Below, one piece after another: positions 37,991-45,295 of a DNA stretch of 64,000 bases. The stretch is taken from the NCBI RefSeq assembly GCF_036240795.1, contig NZ_CP108454.1, forward strand, positions 2,170,001 to 2,234,000, given 5' to 3'. This stretch comes from Streptomyces sp. NBC_01268 (GTDB lineage Bacteria; Actinomycetota; Actinomycetes; Streptomycetales; Streptomycetaceae). Made by a program: the position numbers and the translations under genes. Each line of letters opens with the position of its first letter. Positions within the stretch are counted from its first letter, which is position 1. The notes beneath the pieces are model-generated. The model made no database searches, had not been told where the DNA came from, and saw nothing but the letters and a program-made list of their open reading frames with translations.

Positions 37991-39256
37991 GTGACGGTGA
38001 ACGAGGGGGAGCCGATCCGGTTGTACCGGAAGGCTTTGCGCTACGCGGAGGCGGACCCGGAGGTCTTCCTCAGCACGGCACGGAGGGCGGCGGAGTCGAT
38101 CCTGTTGGATATCGCCATACAGCAAGCGGTCGGCTCGAAGCCGACGCTGGAGTCCTTGTTGACGACCCTCACGGCGAAGGGCCTGGTCCCGCAGAAGGTC
38201 GTGCTCGCCGTGCGGACCATCCAGAACTACGGCAACTACGGCAGTCACGCGCAGGACGCCGCCGATGAGGAGATCTCCACCGAGGACGTGCAGCCGTGCC
38301 TCAACGCCCTGACGCAGCTGGCGGTCTGGTACGGCAGGACCACCGCGTCGTTCGCGGAGGACGAGGCCCAGCACGAGCTGTCCGCGATCAAGCACCGTTC
38401 GGGGACGACCCGTCTCGCCGACTCGACGCTGATCGTCGTGAAGGCGGTGCTGCTGGGCTGCGGGTTCGACGAACTCCTCGGACGTCGCCGTCATCGCGTG
38501 GTGCATGTGCAGATGCCGTGGTCGGACAGACTGGTGACCGACGTCGCCGGGGGCCTGCTGGACCTCGCCGTCTACAACGAGCAGCGGTTGCTGCGCATGA
38601 GGGAGACGGACCCGGAGGTCGCCTCCCAGGTCGTCCCCGTCGGCCAGGTCGGCTACTCGATGGGCGGCCGCAACTTCTACCTCCTCGCCGCCCGGGACGG
38701 GCGCTGGGGAGACACCTCGGGCGAGGAGTTCCTGCGGGACCCCGCAGGGGCGACGATCGCCGTGCCCAAGCACAGCGACATGTTCGACAACATCCTGCGG
38801 GCGTTCTCGACGGACGAGGCGGGACTGGCGGAGAAAGGGGTGCGCATCCTCGACGTGCCGCACCACCTGGGCCTGGAACTGTTCCACCTCAACGGGGACG
38901 TCCTGGCGGTCGGCGGTCAGAACCTGCGGATGCACGCCCTGGAGGACGACGCGTACTTCGAGCTGCTGAACTCCGACATGCTGCCCGCGGAAGCCCAGGC
39001 CCAGCTGCGGTCCGCGGCCGCGAACGTCCTGCTGGCCAACCGCACCTGGCTGGAGGAGCTGAAGGTGCCGCCGGAGCAGTTGCACCAGGAGTCCATGCGT
39101 TCCTTCCACGATCTGAGTTCGGAGGAGGCGCGGTTCGAGGAACTGGTGCGCGACCTGGTCACGCACGCCTCGTTCCCGCTGCAGAACACCGGTGAGAGCA
39201 GGGAGCGGCTGGTGCGGCACGTCCTGTTCGAGAGTTACCGGCTGGGGCGCCCGTGA
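37991..39256 (+). CDS. DUF4145 (HEPN-like) domain fused to a cytosolic type-2 periplasmic-binding-like domain
   Basis: 421 residues from the GTG at 37991 (GAAGAGG upstream). Residues about 10-130 look like DUF4145, a HEPN-superfamily fold: FLSTARRAAESILLDIAI, LVPQKVVLAVRTIQNYGNYGSH and an acidic final helix. The canonical HEPN RNase spacing (R-x4-6-H) is not met. Residues about 140-400 resemble NMT1/SBP-type binding proteins (DVAGGLLDLAVYNEQ, ATIAVPKHSDMFDNILRAF, LELFHLNGDVLAVGGQNLRMHAL) but there is no signal peptide, so the domain would bind its ligand inside the cell. It is the first of four overlapping genes and probably the sensor or regulator. Confidence 0.65.
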   Translation: MTVNEGEPIRLYRKALRYAEADPEVFLSTARRAAESILLDIAIQQAVGSKPTLESLLTTLTAKGLVPQKVVLAVRTIQNYGNYGSHAQDAADEEISTEDVQPCLNALTQLAVWYGRTTASFAEDEAQHELSAIKHRSGTTRLADSTLIVVKAVLLGCGFDELLGRRRHRVVHVQMPWSDRLVTDVAGGLLDLAVYNEQRLLRMRETDPEVASQVVPVGQVGYSMGGRNFYLLAARDGRWGDTSGEEFLRDPAGATIAVPKHSDMFDNILRAFSTDEAGLAEKGVRILDVPHHLGLELFHLNGDVLAVGGQNLRMHALEDDAYFELLNSDMLPAEAQAQLRSAAANVLLANRTWLEELKVPPEQLHQESMRSFHDLSSEEARFEELVRDLVTHASFPLQNTGESRERLVRHVLFESYRLGRP

Positions 39257-40110
39257 CCCGGCCCCGCCGTGTGCTCGTGGCCGGGGGCACCAACTTCGAC
39301 ATCATCGTGCACGCCGGGCGGCTACCCGAGGAGCACGAGAAGCTGCGCGGCGGCGAGTACAGCGCCCAGCCGGGCGGCTCCGCCGCCAACACGGCGCTCG
39401 GCCTCGCCCGGCAGGGCTGCGAGGTGCGGCTGGTGTCGGCGGTGGGCGACGATCTGCTCGGCCGGGTGTGCCTGGAAGACCTGAGGGCGGGCGGGGTGGG
39501 CACCGGGCTGATCCACGTCGAGCCCGCCGCGAGGACCGGCATGGCGATCGTCCTGGCCGCCGGTGACGGCAAGCGGATGATGACCTTCCCCGGTGCCGAC
39601 CGCGACGCGGCGATCGCCTCGGTCACCGCGGACGACGTCCGCGGGGTGGACCACGTCCACCTCGTCGGGGAGCCTCGGCCGGCGCTGGCCCGCCTCGCGT
39701 CGCTAGCCCGGGAGGCCGGCCGTTCCGTCTCCGTGGAGTGGAACGGGCGGGACATGGGGGCGTCCCTCGGGCGGGGGGCGCTGAACTTCATGAACGCGGA
39801 CGAGGCCGCCCGCCTGCCCGACGCGGTCCCCGGCGACCCCGAGGGCACGGCCCTCAGGTACGCCGCTGCCCTGTCCGGTCATGTGATCCTGACTCTGGGG
39901 CCGAGCGGCGCGCTGTGGGCGTCGCCGGACGGCAGGGTCGTCACCGAACCGACCGTGGCCGTCCGCCCGGTGGACCGGACCGGGGGCGGCGACGCGTTCG
40001 ACGCGGGTTTCCTCGCCGGCTGGTTGAGCGGGGAGGACCCGGCGTCCTGCCTGCGCCGAGGGCTCGACGCCGCACTGCACGTGATCACGAAGATTGGAGC
40101 TCAGCCGTGA
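39253..40110 (+). CDS. PfkB-family carbohydrate/nucleoside kinase
   Basis: 285 residues, GTG in a GTGA overlap with the preceding gene. Ribokinase-fold motifs: VLVAGGTNFDIIVHAGRLPEE, PGGSAANTALGLARQG (substrate side), and the ATP-site signature DRTGGGDAFDAGFLAG with the catalytic Asp. It would phosphorylate a sugar or nucleoside-like substrate on a primary hydroxyl. The N-terminal EEHEKLRGGEY differs from ribokinase, so the substrate is open. It lies between the binding-domain protein and the 2H phosphoesterase. Confidence 0.85.
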   Translation: MTRPRRVLVAGGTNFDIIVHAGRLPEEHEKLRGGEYSAQPGGSAANTALGLARQGCEVRLVSAVGDDLLGRVCLEDLRAGGVGTGLIHVEPAARTGMAIVLAAGDGKRMMTFPGADRDAAIASVTADDVRGVDHVHLVGEPRPALARLASLAREAGRSVSVEWNGRDMGASLGRGALNFMNADEAARLPDAVPGDPEGTALRYAAALSGHVILTLGPSGALWASPDGRVVTEPTVAVRPVDRTGGGDAFDAGFLAGWLSGEDPASCLRRGLDAALHVITKIGAQP

Positions 40111-40733
40111 CGAGATGGCTCGGCATCGCCCTGTTGCCCAGCGCGGAACACCGCACGACCGCGATTCGCCTCCAGGGGGAGGTGGGCGGCGACCACGTGT
40201 TGCGGCCGCCGCTGAGCCCGGAGGGCAACCTGCCCCATGTCACGGTGTTCCAGGGCCCGTTCCTCGACTCCCTCGACCCGGCGGCCGAGCTCGACCGGAT
40301 AGTCGACACCGTGGACGCACCGGAGCGGATCGCCCTGGCTTCGCACGGGGTCGTCTACCAGCCCACCGGCTGGGTGTTCCTCTCGCTGGAGCGACCCGCC
40401 CTGCTGGAGAGGATCCAGCAGGCGACGCTGAAGGCGCTGGAGCCGCATCTGGACCGGGCGGCGTTCGACCCGTCCAAGGACGTCTCTCGGTTCACCCCGG
40501 ACGAGCGGGAGAGCTTCGAGCGGTACGGGTACAGGTACACCGGACCCGCGTACGCGCCCCACATCACGTTGGGGCGTGCCGAGGAGGCGGTGGCCAAGGA
40601 GCTGGTCCGGTCGGCGCCCGAGCGGGTGGACGTGCCGGGGACCTGGGACTTCGACCGCTTCAGCTTCTACGTGATGGGCGAGAACGGCGCTCATGCGGAG
40701 ATCCTGGAGGAGAGGATGCTGACCCCGAGGTGA
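40107..40733 (+). CDS. 2H phosphoesterase superfamily protein
   Basis: 208 residues, GTG in a GTGA overlap. Two H-x-T motifs define the superfamily: LPHVTVFQG (about residue 42) and YAPHITLGR (about 151). Related enzymes hydrolyse 2',3'-cyclic phosphates, ADP-ribose 1'',2''-cyclic phosphate, 2'-5' oligoadenylates, or signalling nucleotides. The middle carries DPSKDVSRFTPDERESFERYG, not typical of RNA 2'-5' ligases. It is coupled to a kinase upstream and an IMPase-type phosphatase downstream, suggesting consecutive steps on one phosphorylated nucleotide or sugar. Confidence 0.8.
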   Translation: MTRWLGIALLPSAEHRTTAIRLQGEVGGDHVLRPPLSPEGNLPHVTVFQGPFLDSLDPAAELDRIVDTVDAPERIALASHGVVYQPTGWVFLSLERPALLERIQQATLKALEPHLDRAAFDPSKDVSRFTPDERESFERYGYRYTGPAYAPHITLGRAEEAVAKELVRSAPERVDVPGTWDFDRFSFYVMGENGAHAEILEERMLTPR

Positions 40734-41515
40734 CATCGGAGAGTGAGCTCCTCGCCGTCGCGGGTGAGGCTGTCGACGCGGGGGCGCGCTGGCTGGCCGG
40801 GGCGGACGCGGACTGGGCCCGGGCCCGGCGCAAGCCCTCGGGTGAGGAGGTCACCGACGCCGATGTGGAGATCGAGCACCGGGTCTCCGCGTTCCTGCGC
40901 CGGCGGACCCCGGACATCCCGGTCATCGGCGAGGAGAGCTTCGCCGGGGGGCCGTTGCCGGACCGGTGCTGGCTGCTCGACCCCGTCGACGGCACGATGA
41001 ACTTCGCCCGCGGCGCGCCGCTGTACGGCATCTCGCTGGCGTACGCGGAGGGCGGATCGCCACGGCTCGGGGTGGTCGACGCACCTGCGCTCGGCCGCCG
41101 CTGGTCGGCCGGCGGGAGCGTTCCGGCCGACCCGATCGCCACCGAGCCGCCCGAGGCCGTACGGGAAATCCGGCGGGCGGTCGTCGGCCTGACCGGCACC
41201 GGCTCCGGCGATCCACGGGCGCGGATCCTGCTGGCACTGCTGTACGACGAGGCCTACCGGATCCGGCTGCAGGGCGCGATGAGCCTGGACCTCGTCGGGG
41301 TCGCAGAGGGCTGGATCGACGCCTGTCTCTGCGTCGGCCCGAAGCCCTGGGACGTGGCGGCGGGAGTCCCGCTGGTGCGGGAGCGCGGTCTGGCGGTCCT
41401 GGGCGCGGACGGGGCGGACTACGGCTTCGGCTCGCCCGTGCTCGCGGCGGGCAGCCGCCGGGCGGCGCGGGAGCTGCTCGAACGGTGGGGGCAGGCCGGC
41501 GTGGCCGGCCCCTGA
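40730..41515 (+). CDS. Inositol monophosphatase-family phosphatase
   Basis: 261 residues, GTG in a GTGA overlap with the 2H gene. Metal-binding motifs are intact: GEES (about residue 67), DPVDGTMNFARG (about 84) and GPKPWDVAAG (about 206). The family includes inositol-1-phosphatases, 3'-phosphoadenosine phosphatases (CysQ), NADP phosphatases and histidinol phosphatases. Mg-dependent removal of a phosphate from the 2H product is a reasonable guess. It is the last gene of the module and is convergent with the KstR2-like regulator. Confidence 0.87.
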   Translation: MTSESELLAVAGEAVDAGARWLAGADADWARARRKPSGEEVTDADVEIEHRVSAFLRRRTPDIPVIGEESFAGGPLPDRCWLLDPVDGTMNFARGAPLYGISLAYAEGGSPRLGVVDAPALGRRWSAGGSVPADPIATEPPEAVREIRRAVVGLTGTGSGDPRARILLALLYDEAYRIRLQGAMSLDLVGVAEGWIDACLCVGPKPWDVAAGVPLVRERGLAVLGADGADYGFGSPVLAAGSRRAARELLERWGQAGVAGP

Positions 41516-41566
41516 CCGGGCCGGGGGCCGTGGGCGGTCGATAGGGCGTCCGGGAGCTCCGTGGGG

Positions 41567-42193
41567 CTAAGCGCGTACGGCGATTCCGTCCAGGACCATC
41601 GACAGGTACTGGCGGGCGATCTCCTCCGGGGTGTGCCGGCCGCCGGGGCGGTACCAGGACGCGGCGACCCAGACGGTGTCGCGCACGAAGCGGTAGGTGA
41701 GCCGGAGGTCGAGGTCGGGGCGGAAGACGCCGGCGGCGACCCCGCGCTCCAGGGTGCCGAGCCAGGCCTTCTCGAACCTGACCTGCGAGTCGGCGAGGTA
41801 CTGGAAGCGGTCCTGGTCGACGAGGTGGCGGGACTCCTTCTGGTAGATGGCGACGGCGGCGCGGTGCCGGTCGATCTCCCGGAAGGATTCGGTGACGAGG
41901 GCCTCGATGGTCTCCCGGGGGCCGAGGCCGGCGGCGAGCACGGTGTCGTAGCCCTCCCACAGCTCGTTCAGGAAGGTCGAGAGGATCTCGTCGAGCATCG
42001 ACTCCTTGGAGTCGAAGTGGTAGTAGAGGCTGCCCGCGAGCATGCCGGCCTCATCCGCGATCCTGCGGACGGTGGTGGCGTTGTAGCCCTGGGCGGCGAA
42101 CACCTCGGCGGCGATGTCGAGGAGCTCGCGGCGCCGCTCGGGCGACGCGGTCACCTGGGGCTTCTTCTTGGCGGATGTCTTGGTCGTCGGCAC
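41567..42193 (-). CDS. KstR2-like TetR-family repressor
   Basis: 208 residues from the GTG at 42193 (PTTKTSAKKKPQ start); frames upstream look non-coding. The N-terminal HTH is LLDIAAEVFAAQGYNATTVRRIADEAGMLAGSLYYHFDSKE. The C-terminal ligand domain ends VFRPDLDLRLTYRFVRDTVW and ASWYRPGG, then QYLSMVLDGI, extremely close to mycobacterial KstR2 (FRPDLDVDLVYRFIRDTTW, QQYLAIVLGGI). KstR2 represses steroid C/D-ring (HIP) catabolism and responds to HIP-CoA. None of those genes is intact in the window, but a KstR2-type operator and ipdB/ipdC remnants lie 6 kb away. Confidence 0.85.
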   Translation of the reverse strand: MPTTKTSAKKKPQVTASPERRRELLDIAAEVFAAQGYNATTVRRIADEAGMLAGSLYYHFDSKESMLDEILSTFLNELWEGYDTVLAAGLGPRETIEALVTESFREIDRHRAAVAIYQKESRHLVDQDRFQYLADSQVRFEKAWLGTLERGVAAGVFRPDLDLRLTYRFVRDTVWVAASWYRPGGRHTPEEIARQYLSMVLDGIAVRA

Positions 42194-42320
42194 ACGTCCA
42201 TTCTGGTACCACGCGTGCCGGCTGCCGACCGGGACCGGCCCGACGGTCGTGCGCGAGGAGCAGGGGGCCGGTCGGGGCACGACGACGGTCCTGGTGTCGG
42301 CCCGGGTGGTTCCTTCGGCC

Positions 42321-42866
42321 TCATGACTCGCGTGCGGGCGCGTCGTCGTTCCCGCGCCGGATCGTCCGCAGCGGCCGGCCCGGCACCCAGGTGCGCAGGA
42401 TGAGCTCCTCGCCCTCGACCGCGGTGCGGACGACCTCCGTCGGCTCGACCCGGAAGAGGTGGAACGGCAGGGGCTGGCCGGCCTCCTTCGCGTACCACTC
42501 CAGGGTCCGCGGGTCGGTGACCTCGACCGCCCGGCCGGAGACGCGGACGTCGCCGCCGCCCATGCCGGTGCCCTCGCCGGGGTTCGCCAGCAGCGAGCAG
42601 CGCGGGTCGCGCAGGAGGTCGAGCGCCTTGCGGGAGTGCGGCATCATGCCGAGCCACAGCTCGTCGCCGCGGAAGTCCGCCTCGATGCCGCTCAGCCGCG
42701 GCGAGCCGTCCTTGCGGAGGGTCGCGAGGGCGTGGTGGGTGTACTGCCCGAAGCGCTCGCGGACGGTGGTGGCGAAGGCGGGCTCGGCGGCCTCGAAGGC
42801 GGCCCAGGTGGCGGGGGCCTCGGGGGCGTCGGCGTTCGGGGTGGCAGTGGTTCCGGTGTCTCCCAT
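42321..42866 (-). CDS. PPOX-class flavin/F420-binding protein
   Basis: 181 residues, ATG start. A pyridoxamine-5'-phosphate-oxidase-like split barrel is recognisable (HALATLRKDGSPRLSGIEADFRGDELWLGMM, MPHSRKALDLLRDPRCSLL, EVTDPRTLEWYAKE). Such proteins bind FMN or F420 and act as reductases or heme- or pyridoxamine-handling proteins; the substrate is not evident. No clear ribosome site precedes the start on this strand, so it may be leaderless. Its promoter region holds the 11-bp periodic TCCGGA array. Confidence 0.82.
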   Translation of the reverse strand: MGDTGTTATPNADAPEAPATWAAFEAAEPAFATTVRERFGQYTHHALATLRKDGSPRLSGIEADFRGDELWLGMMPHSRKALDLLRDPRCSLLANPGEGTGMGGGDVRVSGRAVEVTDPRTLEWYAKEAGQPLPFHLFRVEPTEVVRTAVEGEELILRTWVPGRPLRTIRRGNDDAPARES

Positions 42867-42911
42867 GACTCAAGGAGACAACGGAAACCCGACAACCTCT
42901 GTCCTGATTAC

Positions 42912-42985
42912 TCCGAAATCACTCCGGAGTCAGTCCGGAGTGGGTCCGGAGTGGGTCCGGAGTGGGTCCGGAGTCAGTCCGGACT
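42912..42985. repeat. 11-bp-periodic TCCGGA array upstream of PPOX gene
   Basis: TCCGGA occurs at 42923, 42934, 42945, 42956, 42967 and 42978, exactly 11 bp apart, and a degenerate TCCGAA precedes at 42912. The intervening bases are mostly GTGGG or GTCAG, and palindromes ACTCCGGAGT and CAGTCCGGACTG mark the ends. One helical turn per unit suggests protein sites stacked on one DNA face. Confidence 0.85.
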
Positions 42986-43004
42986 GCACCTGGGGCGTCC
43001 CGGG

Positions 43005-43394
43005 TCACTCCGCGTGCTCGGCCGCTGCCCGCTCCCCCTTGCTGCGCTCGACGCAGAACTCGTTCCCCTCCGGGTCGGCCAGGACCGCCCACCCCAGGCC
43101 GTCCGGGCGGCGCTGGTCGTCGACGAGGGTGGCGCCGAGGGCGAGGAGGCGCTCGACCTCCTCCTCGCGGGTGCGGTCCTCCGGCTGGAGGTCGAGGTGG
43201 ATCCGGTTCTTCACCGACTTCTTCTCCGGCACCTGGATGAAGAGCAGGCCCGCGCCCGGCGACTCCACCAGTACTTCGGTGTCGCCCGGCCGGTCGTCGT
43301 CGGAGAGCTTGGAGTCGAGGACCTGGGCCCAGAAGCCGCCCAGGGCGTAGGCGTCGGCGCAGTCGATGGTGATGTGGCGTACGAGAGAGCTCAT
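43005..43394 (-). CDS. VOC (glyoxalase/bleomycin-resistance) family protein
   Basis: 129 residues, ATG start, one VOC-fold domain made of two beta-alpha-beta-beta-beta modules: VRHITIDCADAYALGGFWAQVL, KNRIHLDLQPEDRTREEEVERLLALGATLVDD and WAVLADPEGNEFCVERS with the metal-ligand Glu. Members bind a divalent metal and act on aldehydes, aromatic diols or antibiotics; the specific role is not apparent. It is separated from the PPOX gene by the TCCGGA array. Confidence 0.88.
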   Translation of the reverse strand: MSSLVRHITIDCADAYALGGFWAQVLDSKLSDDDRPGDTEVLVESPGAGLLFIQVPEKKSVKNRIHLDLQPEDRTREEEVERLLALGATLVDDQRRPDGLGWAVLADPEGNEFCVERSKGERAAAEHAE

Positions 43395-43486
43395 CCGGTC
43401 ACTATCGCCCGCGGGGAACGCTTCTGACCATCCGTTTTCTCACGGTCGTCCGCCGTCCCGTACAGGCCACTCGATCGTGCGCGGGC

Positions 43487-44071
43487 TCAGTGCCGCGGGC
43501 GGTTCCTCTCCAGCTCCTCGATGTCCGCGAGCATGGCGTCGGCCAGGTCGCGCTCGGCGGCGTAGTACCGCTCGGCCCACTTGAGGGTGAGCAGCGGGTA
43601 CGCCCAGGAGGCGTCGGCCCCGGCGTCGGCGACGTCCGCCTCGGCGCGCAGCCGCATGGTCTCGGCGTGCTCCCGGTGTCCGGCGAGGATCTCGCGGGTC
43701 CGCTCGGGTTCGAGGAGGTGCCCGAGCCAGAGGCGCAGCATCGGCCCGTGCTTGAGGACCGGCGGGTCGAGGGGGGCGGTGCGCGCCCAGGCCCGGACGG
43801 CGGCGAGGCCCTCGTCGGTGATGCGGTAGACGCGCTTGTCTCGGGAGCCGGACTCGGGGGCGACCAGGCGGGAGGTGGCGTAGCCGGCCGCCTCCAGGCG
43901 CTTGAGCTCGGCGTAGATCTGGCTGAAGGACGGGCTCCAGTAGAAGAGGCCGAGCGAGCGGTCGGACCACTTCTTCAGGTCGTAGCCGGACAACTCCCGC
44001 CCGAAGGAGAGCAGTCCGAGCACGGCCCAGCTGGTCGCGGGCAGCGCGGGCACCTTCTCGTCGTCCACCAC
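43487..44071 (-). CDS. PadR-family transcriptional regulator
   Basis: 194 residues from a GTG at 44071 (a second GTG at 44068 is possible). The N-terminal winged helix is LGLLSFGRELSGYDLKKW, IYAELKRLEAAGYATSRLV and DKRVYRITDEGLAAVRAWA, followed by a C-terminal Vir_act_alpha_C dimerisation domain (REILAGHREHAETMRLRAEAD, AYPLLTLKWAERYYAAERDLADAMLADIEEL). It is divergent from the LLM oxidoreductase operon, so it most likely represses it. A dyad with CTATGCCT arms lies between them. Confidence 0.92.
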   Translation of the reverse strand: MVDDEKVPALPATSWAVLGLLSFGRELSGYDLKKWSDRSLGLFYWSPSFSQIYAELKRLEAAGYATSRLVAPESGSRDKRVYRITDEGLAAVRAWARTAPLDPPVLKHGPMLRLWLGHLLEPERTREILAGHREHAETMRLRAEADVADAGADASWAYPLLTLKWAERYYAAERDLADAMLADIEELERNRPRH

Positions 44072-44105
44072 GGTGGGCAGTCTACGGCTCTCTTCCCTCC
44101 TCTCC

Positions 44106-44139
44106 CTATGCCTGCTAGAAGTATTTCGATTAGGCATAG
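44106..44139. promoter_or_regulatory. Inverted repeat operator candidate for PadR regulator
   Basis: CTATGCCT and its exact complement AGGCATAG are separated by 18 AT-rich bases in the 96-bp divergent promoter; TATTTC and TAGAAG in the spacer could be promoter elements. Confidence 0.5.
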
Positions 44140-44167
44140 AGCCGATCGGTTTCGGGAGGAGCTCCCC

Positions 44168-45295
44168 GTGAAGTTCTCGATGATCTTCGAAGCACAGCTC
44201 GTCGACCCCACCCCCGCCCGCGAACAGCAGGTCATCCACGACTGCGTCGAACAGGCCGTCCACGCCGAGGAGATGGGCTTCGACCGCATCTGGGCGGTCG
44301 AACACCACTCCCTCACCCAGTACGCCCACATGAGCGCGTCCGAGATCTTCCTGACCTGGGTCGCCGCCCGCACGCGCACCATCCGGATCGGCCACGGCGT
44401 GGTGACCCTGCCCTTCGGCTACCAGCACCCGGTGCGGGTGGCCGAGCGCACCGCCATGCTCGACGTGCTCTCCGGCGGCCGGGTCGACATCGGCGCCGGC
44501 CGTGGCGCGACCCGGCAGGAGACCCGCATGTTCGGCGTGGACCCGGCCGACACCCGGCCGCAGATGGAGGAGGCCCTGCGGATCCTCGCCGCCGCCTGGC
44601 GCGAGCCGGAGTTCGAGTGGCACGGCTCCCTCGACATCGGCCCCGGCGCCGTCCTGCCCCGGCCCGTGCAGGGCCCGCACCCGCCGCTCTTCATGGCCTG
44701 CTCGCAGCACGACTCCCTCAAGCGTGCCGCCGAACTCGGCATCGGCGCCCTGGTGATGGGCTTCGCCGGCGCCGACGACGTCCGCGCGATGCGCGAGGCG
44801 TACGACGAGGCCATCGCCGCACGGGACGGCTCTCAGCTGGTGTCCACCGAGGTCAACGACCACTTCTCCGCGCTCTGCCCGACGATCGTCCTGGACGACG
44901 CCGCCCGCGCCCTGCGCCTGGGCACCCGCGGCCAGCGCTTCTTCGCCGAGTCCATCGCCCACTGGTACGGCGGCGCCCCCGCGCCCACCGGATACGCCGA
45001 GGACGAGGACCACGCCGGAGCCCTCGCGCAGGAGCGGCGGGAGCTGGTCGCCCGGCTGCACGAGGCGAACATCCCGGCCCGGCCCGTCGACACCGGCACC
45101 TACAACACCGACCACGCCTACGGGGACGCGGACACCGCCATCGCCTACGTCGAACGGCTGCGGCGGATCGGTGTCGACGAGGTCATGTGCCTGATCCAGA
45201 TGGGGACCGTGCCGCAGGAGGTCTGCATGGAGACCATCCGGCAGTGGGGCGAGAAGGTCATCCCGCACTTCCGCACGCCGGCGGCCGCCGCGTGA
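44168..45295 (+). CDS. LLM-class flavin-dependent oxidoreductase
   Basis: 375 residues, GTG start with GGGAGGAG upstream. It is a luciferase-like monooxygenase (bacterial luciferase TIM barrel): EMGFDRIWAVEHHSLTQYAHM, IRIGHGVVTLPFGYQHPVRVAERTAMLDVLSGGRVDIGAGRG and LFMACSQHDSLKRAAELGIG. It uses FMNH2 or F420H2 to oxidise an organic substrate. It heads a three-gene operon with an SDR and an alpha/beta hydrolase, a set-up typical of small catabolic pathways that hydroxylate or oxidise, dehydrogenate, then hydrolyse. Regulation is probably by the divergent PadR protein. Confidence 0.9.
   Translation: MKFSMIFEAQLVDPTPAREQQVIHDCVEQAVHAEEMGFDRIWAVEHHSLTQYAHMSASEIFLTWVAARTRTIRIGHGVVTLPFGYQHPVRVAERTAMLDVLSGGRVDIGAGRGATRQETRMFGVDPADTRPQMEEALRILAAAWREPEFEWHGSLDIGPGAVLPRPVQGPHPPLFMACSQHDSLKRAAELGIGALVMGFAGADDVRAMREAYDEAIAARDGSQLVSTEVNDHFSALCPTIVLDDAARALRLGTRGQRFFAESIAHWYGGAPAPTGYAEDEDHAGALAQERRELVARLHEANIPARPVDTGTYNTDHAYGDADTAIAYVERLRRIGVDEVMCLIQMGTVPQEVCMETIRQWGEKVIPHFRTPAAAA

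Noticed and set aside
37991..38380. Active HEPN RNase toxin
   Set aside because: The conserved R-x4-6-H motif is not present in the DUF4145-like region.
42912..42985. CRISPR-like array
   Set aside because: Units are 11 bp with no unique spacers and no cas genes.
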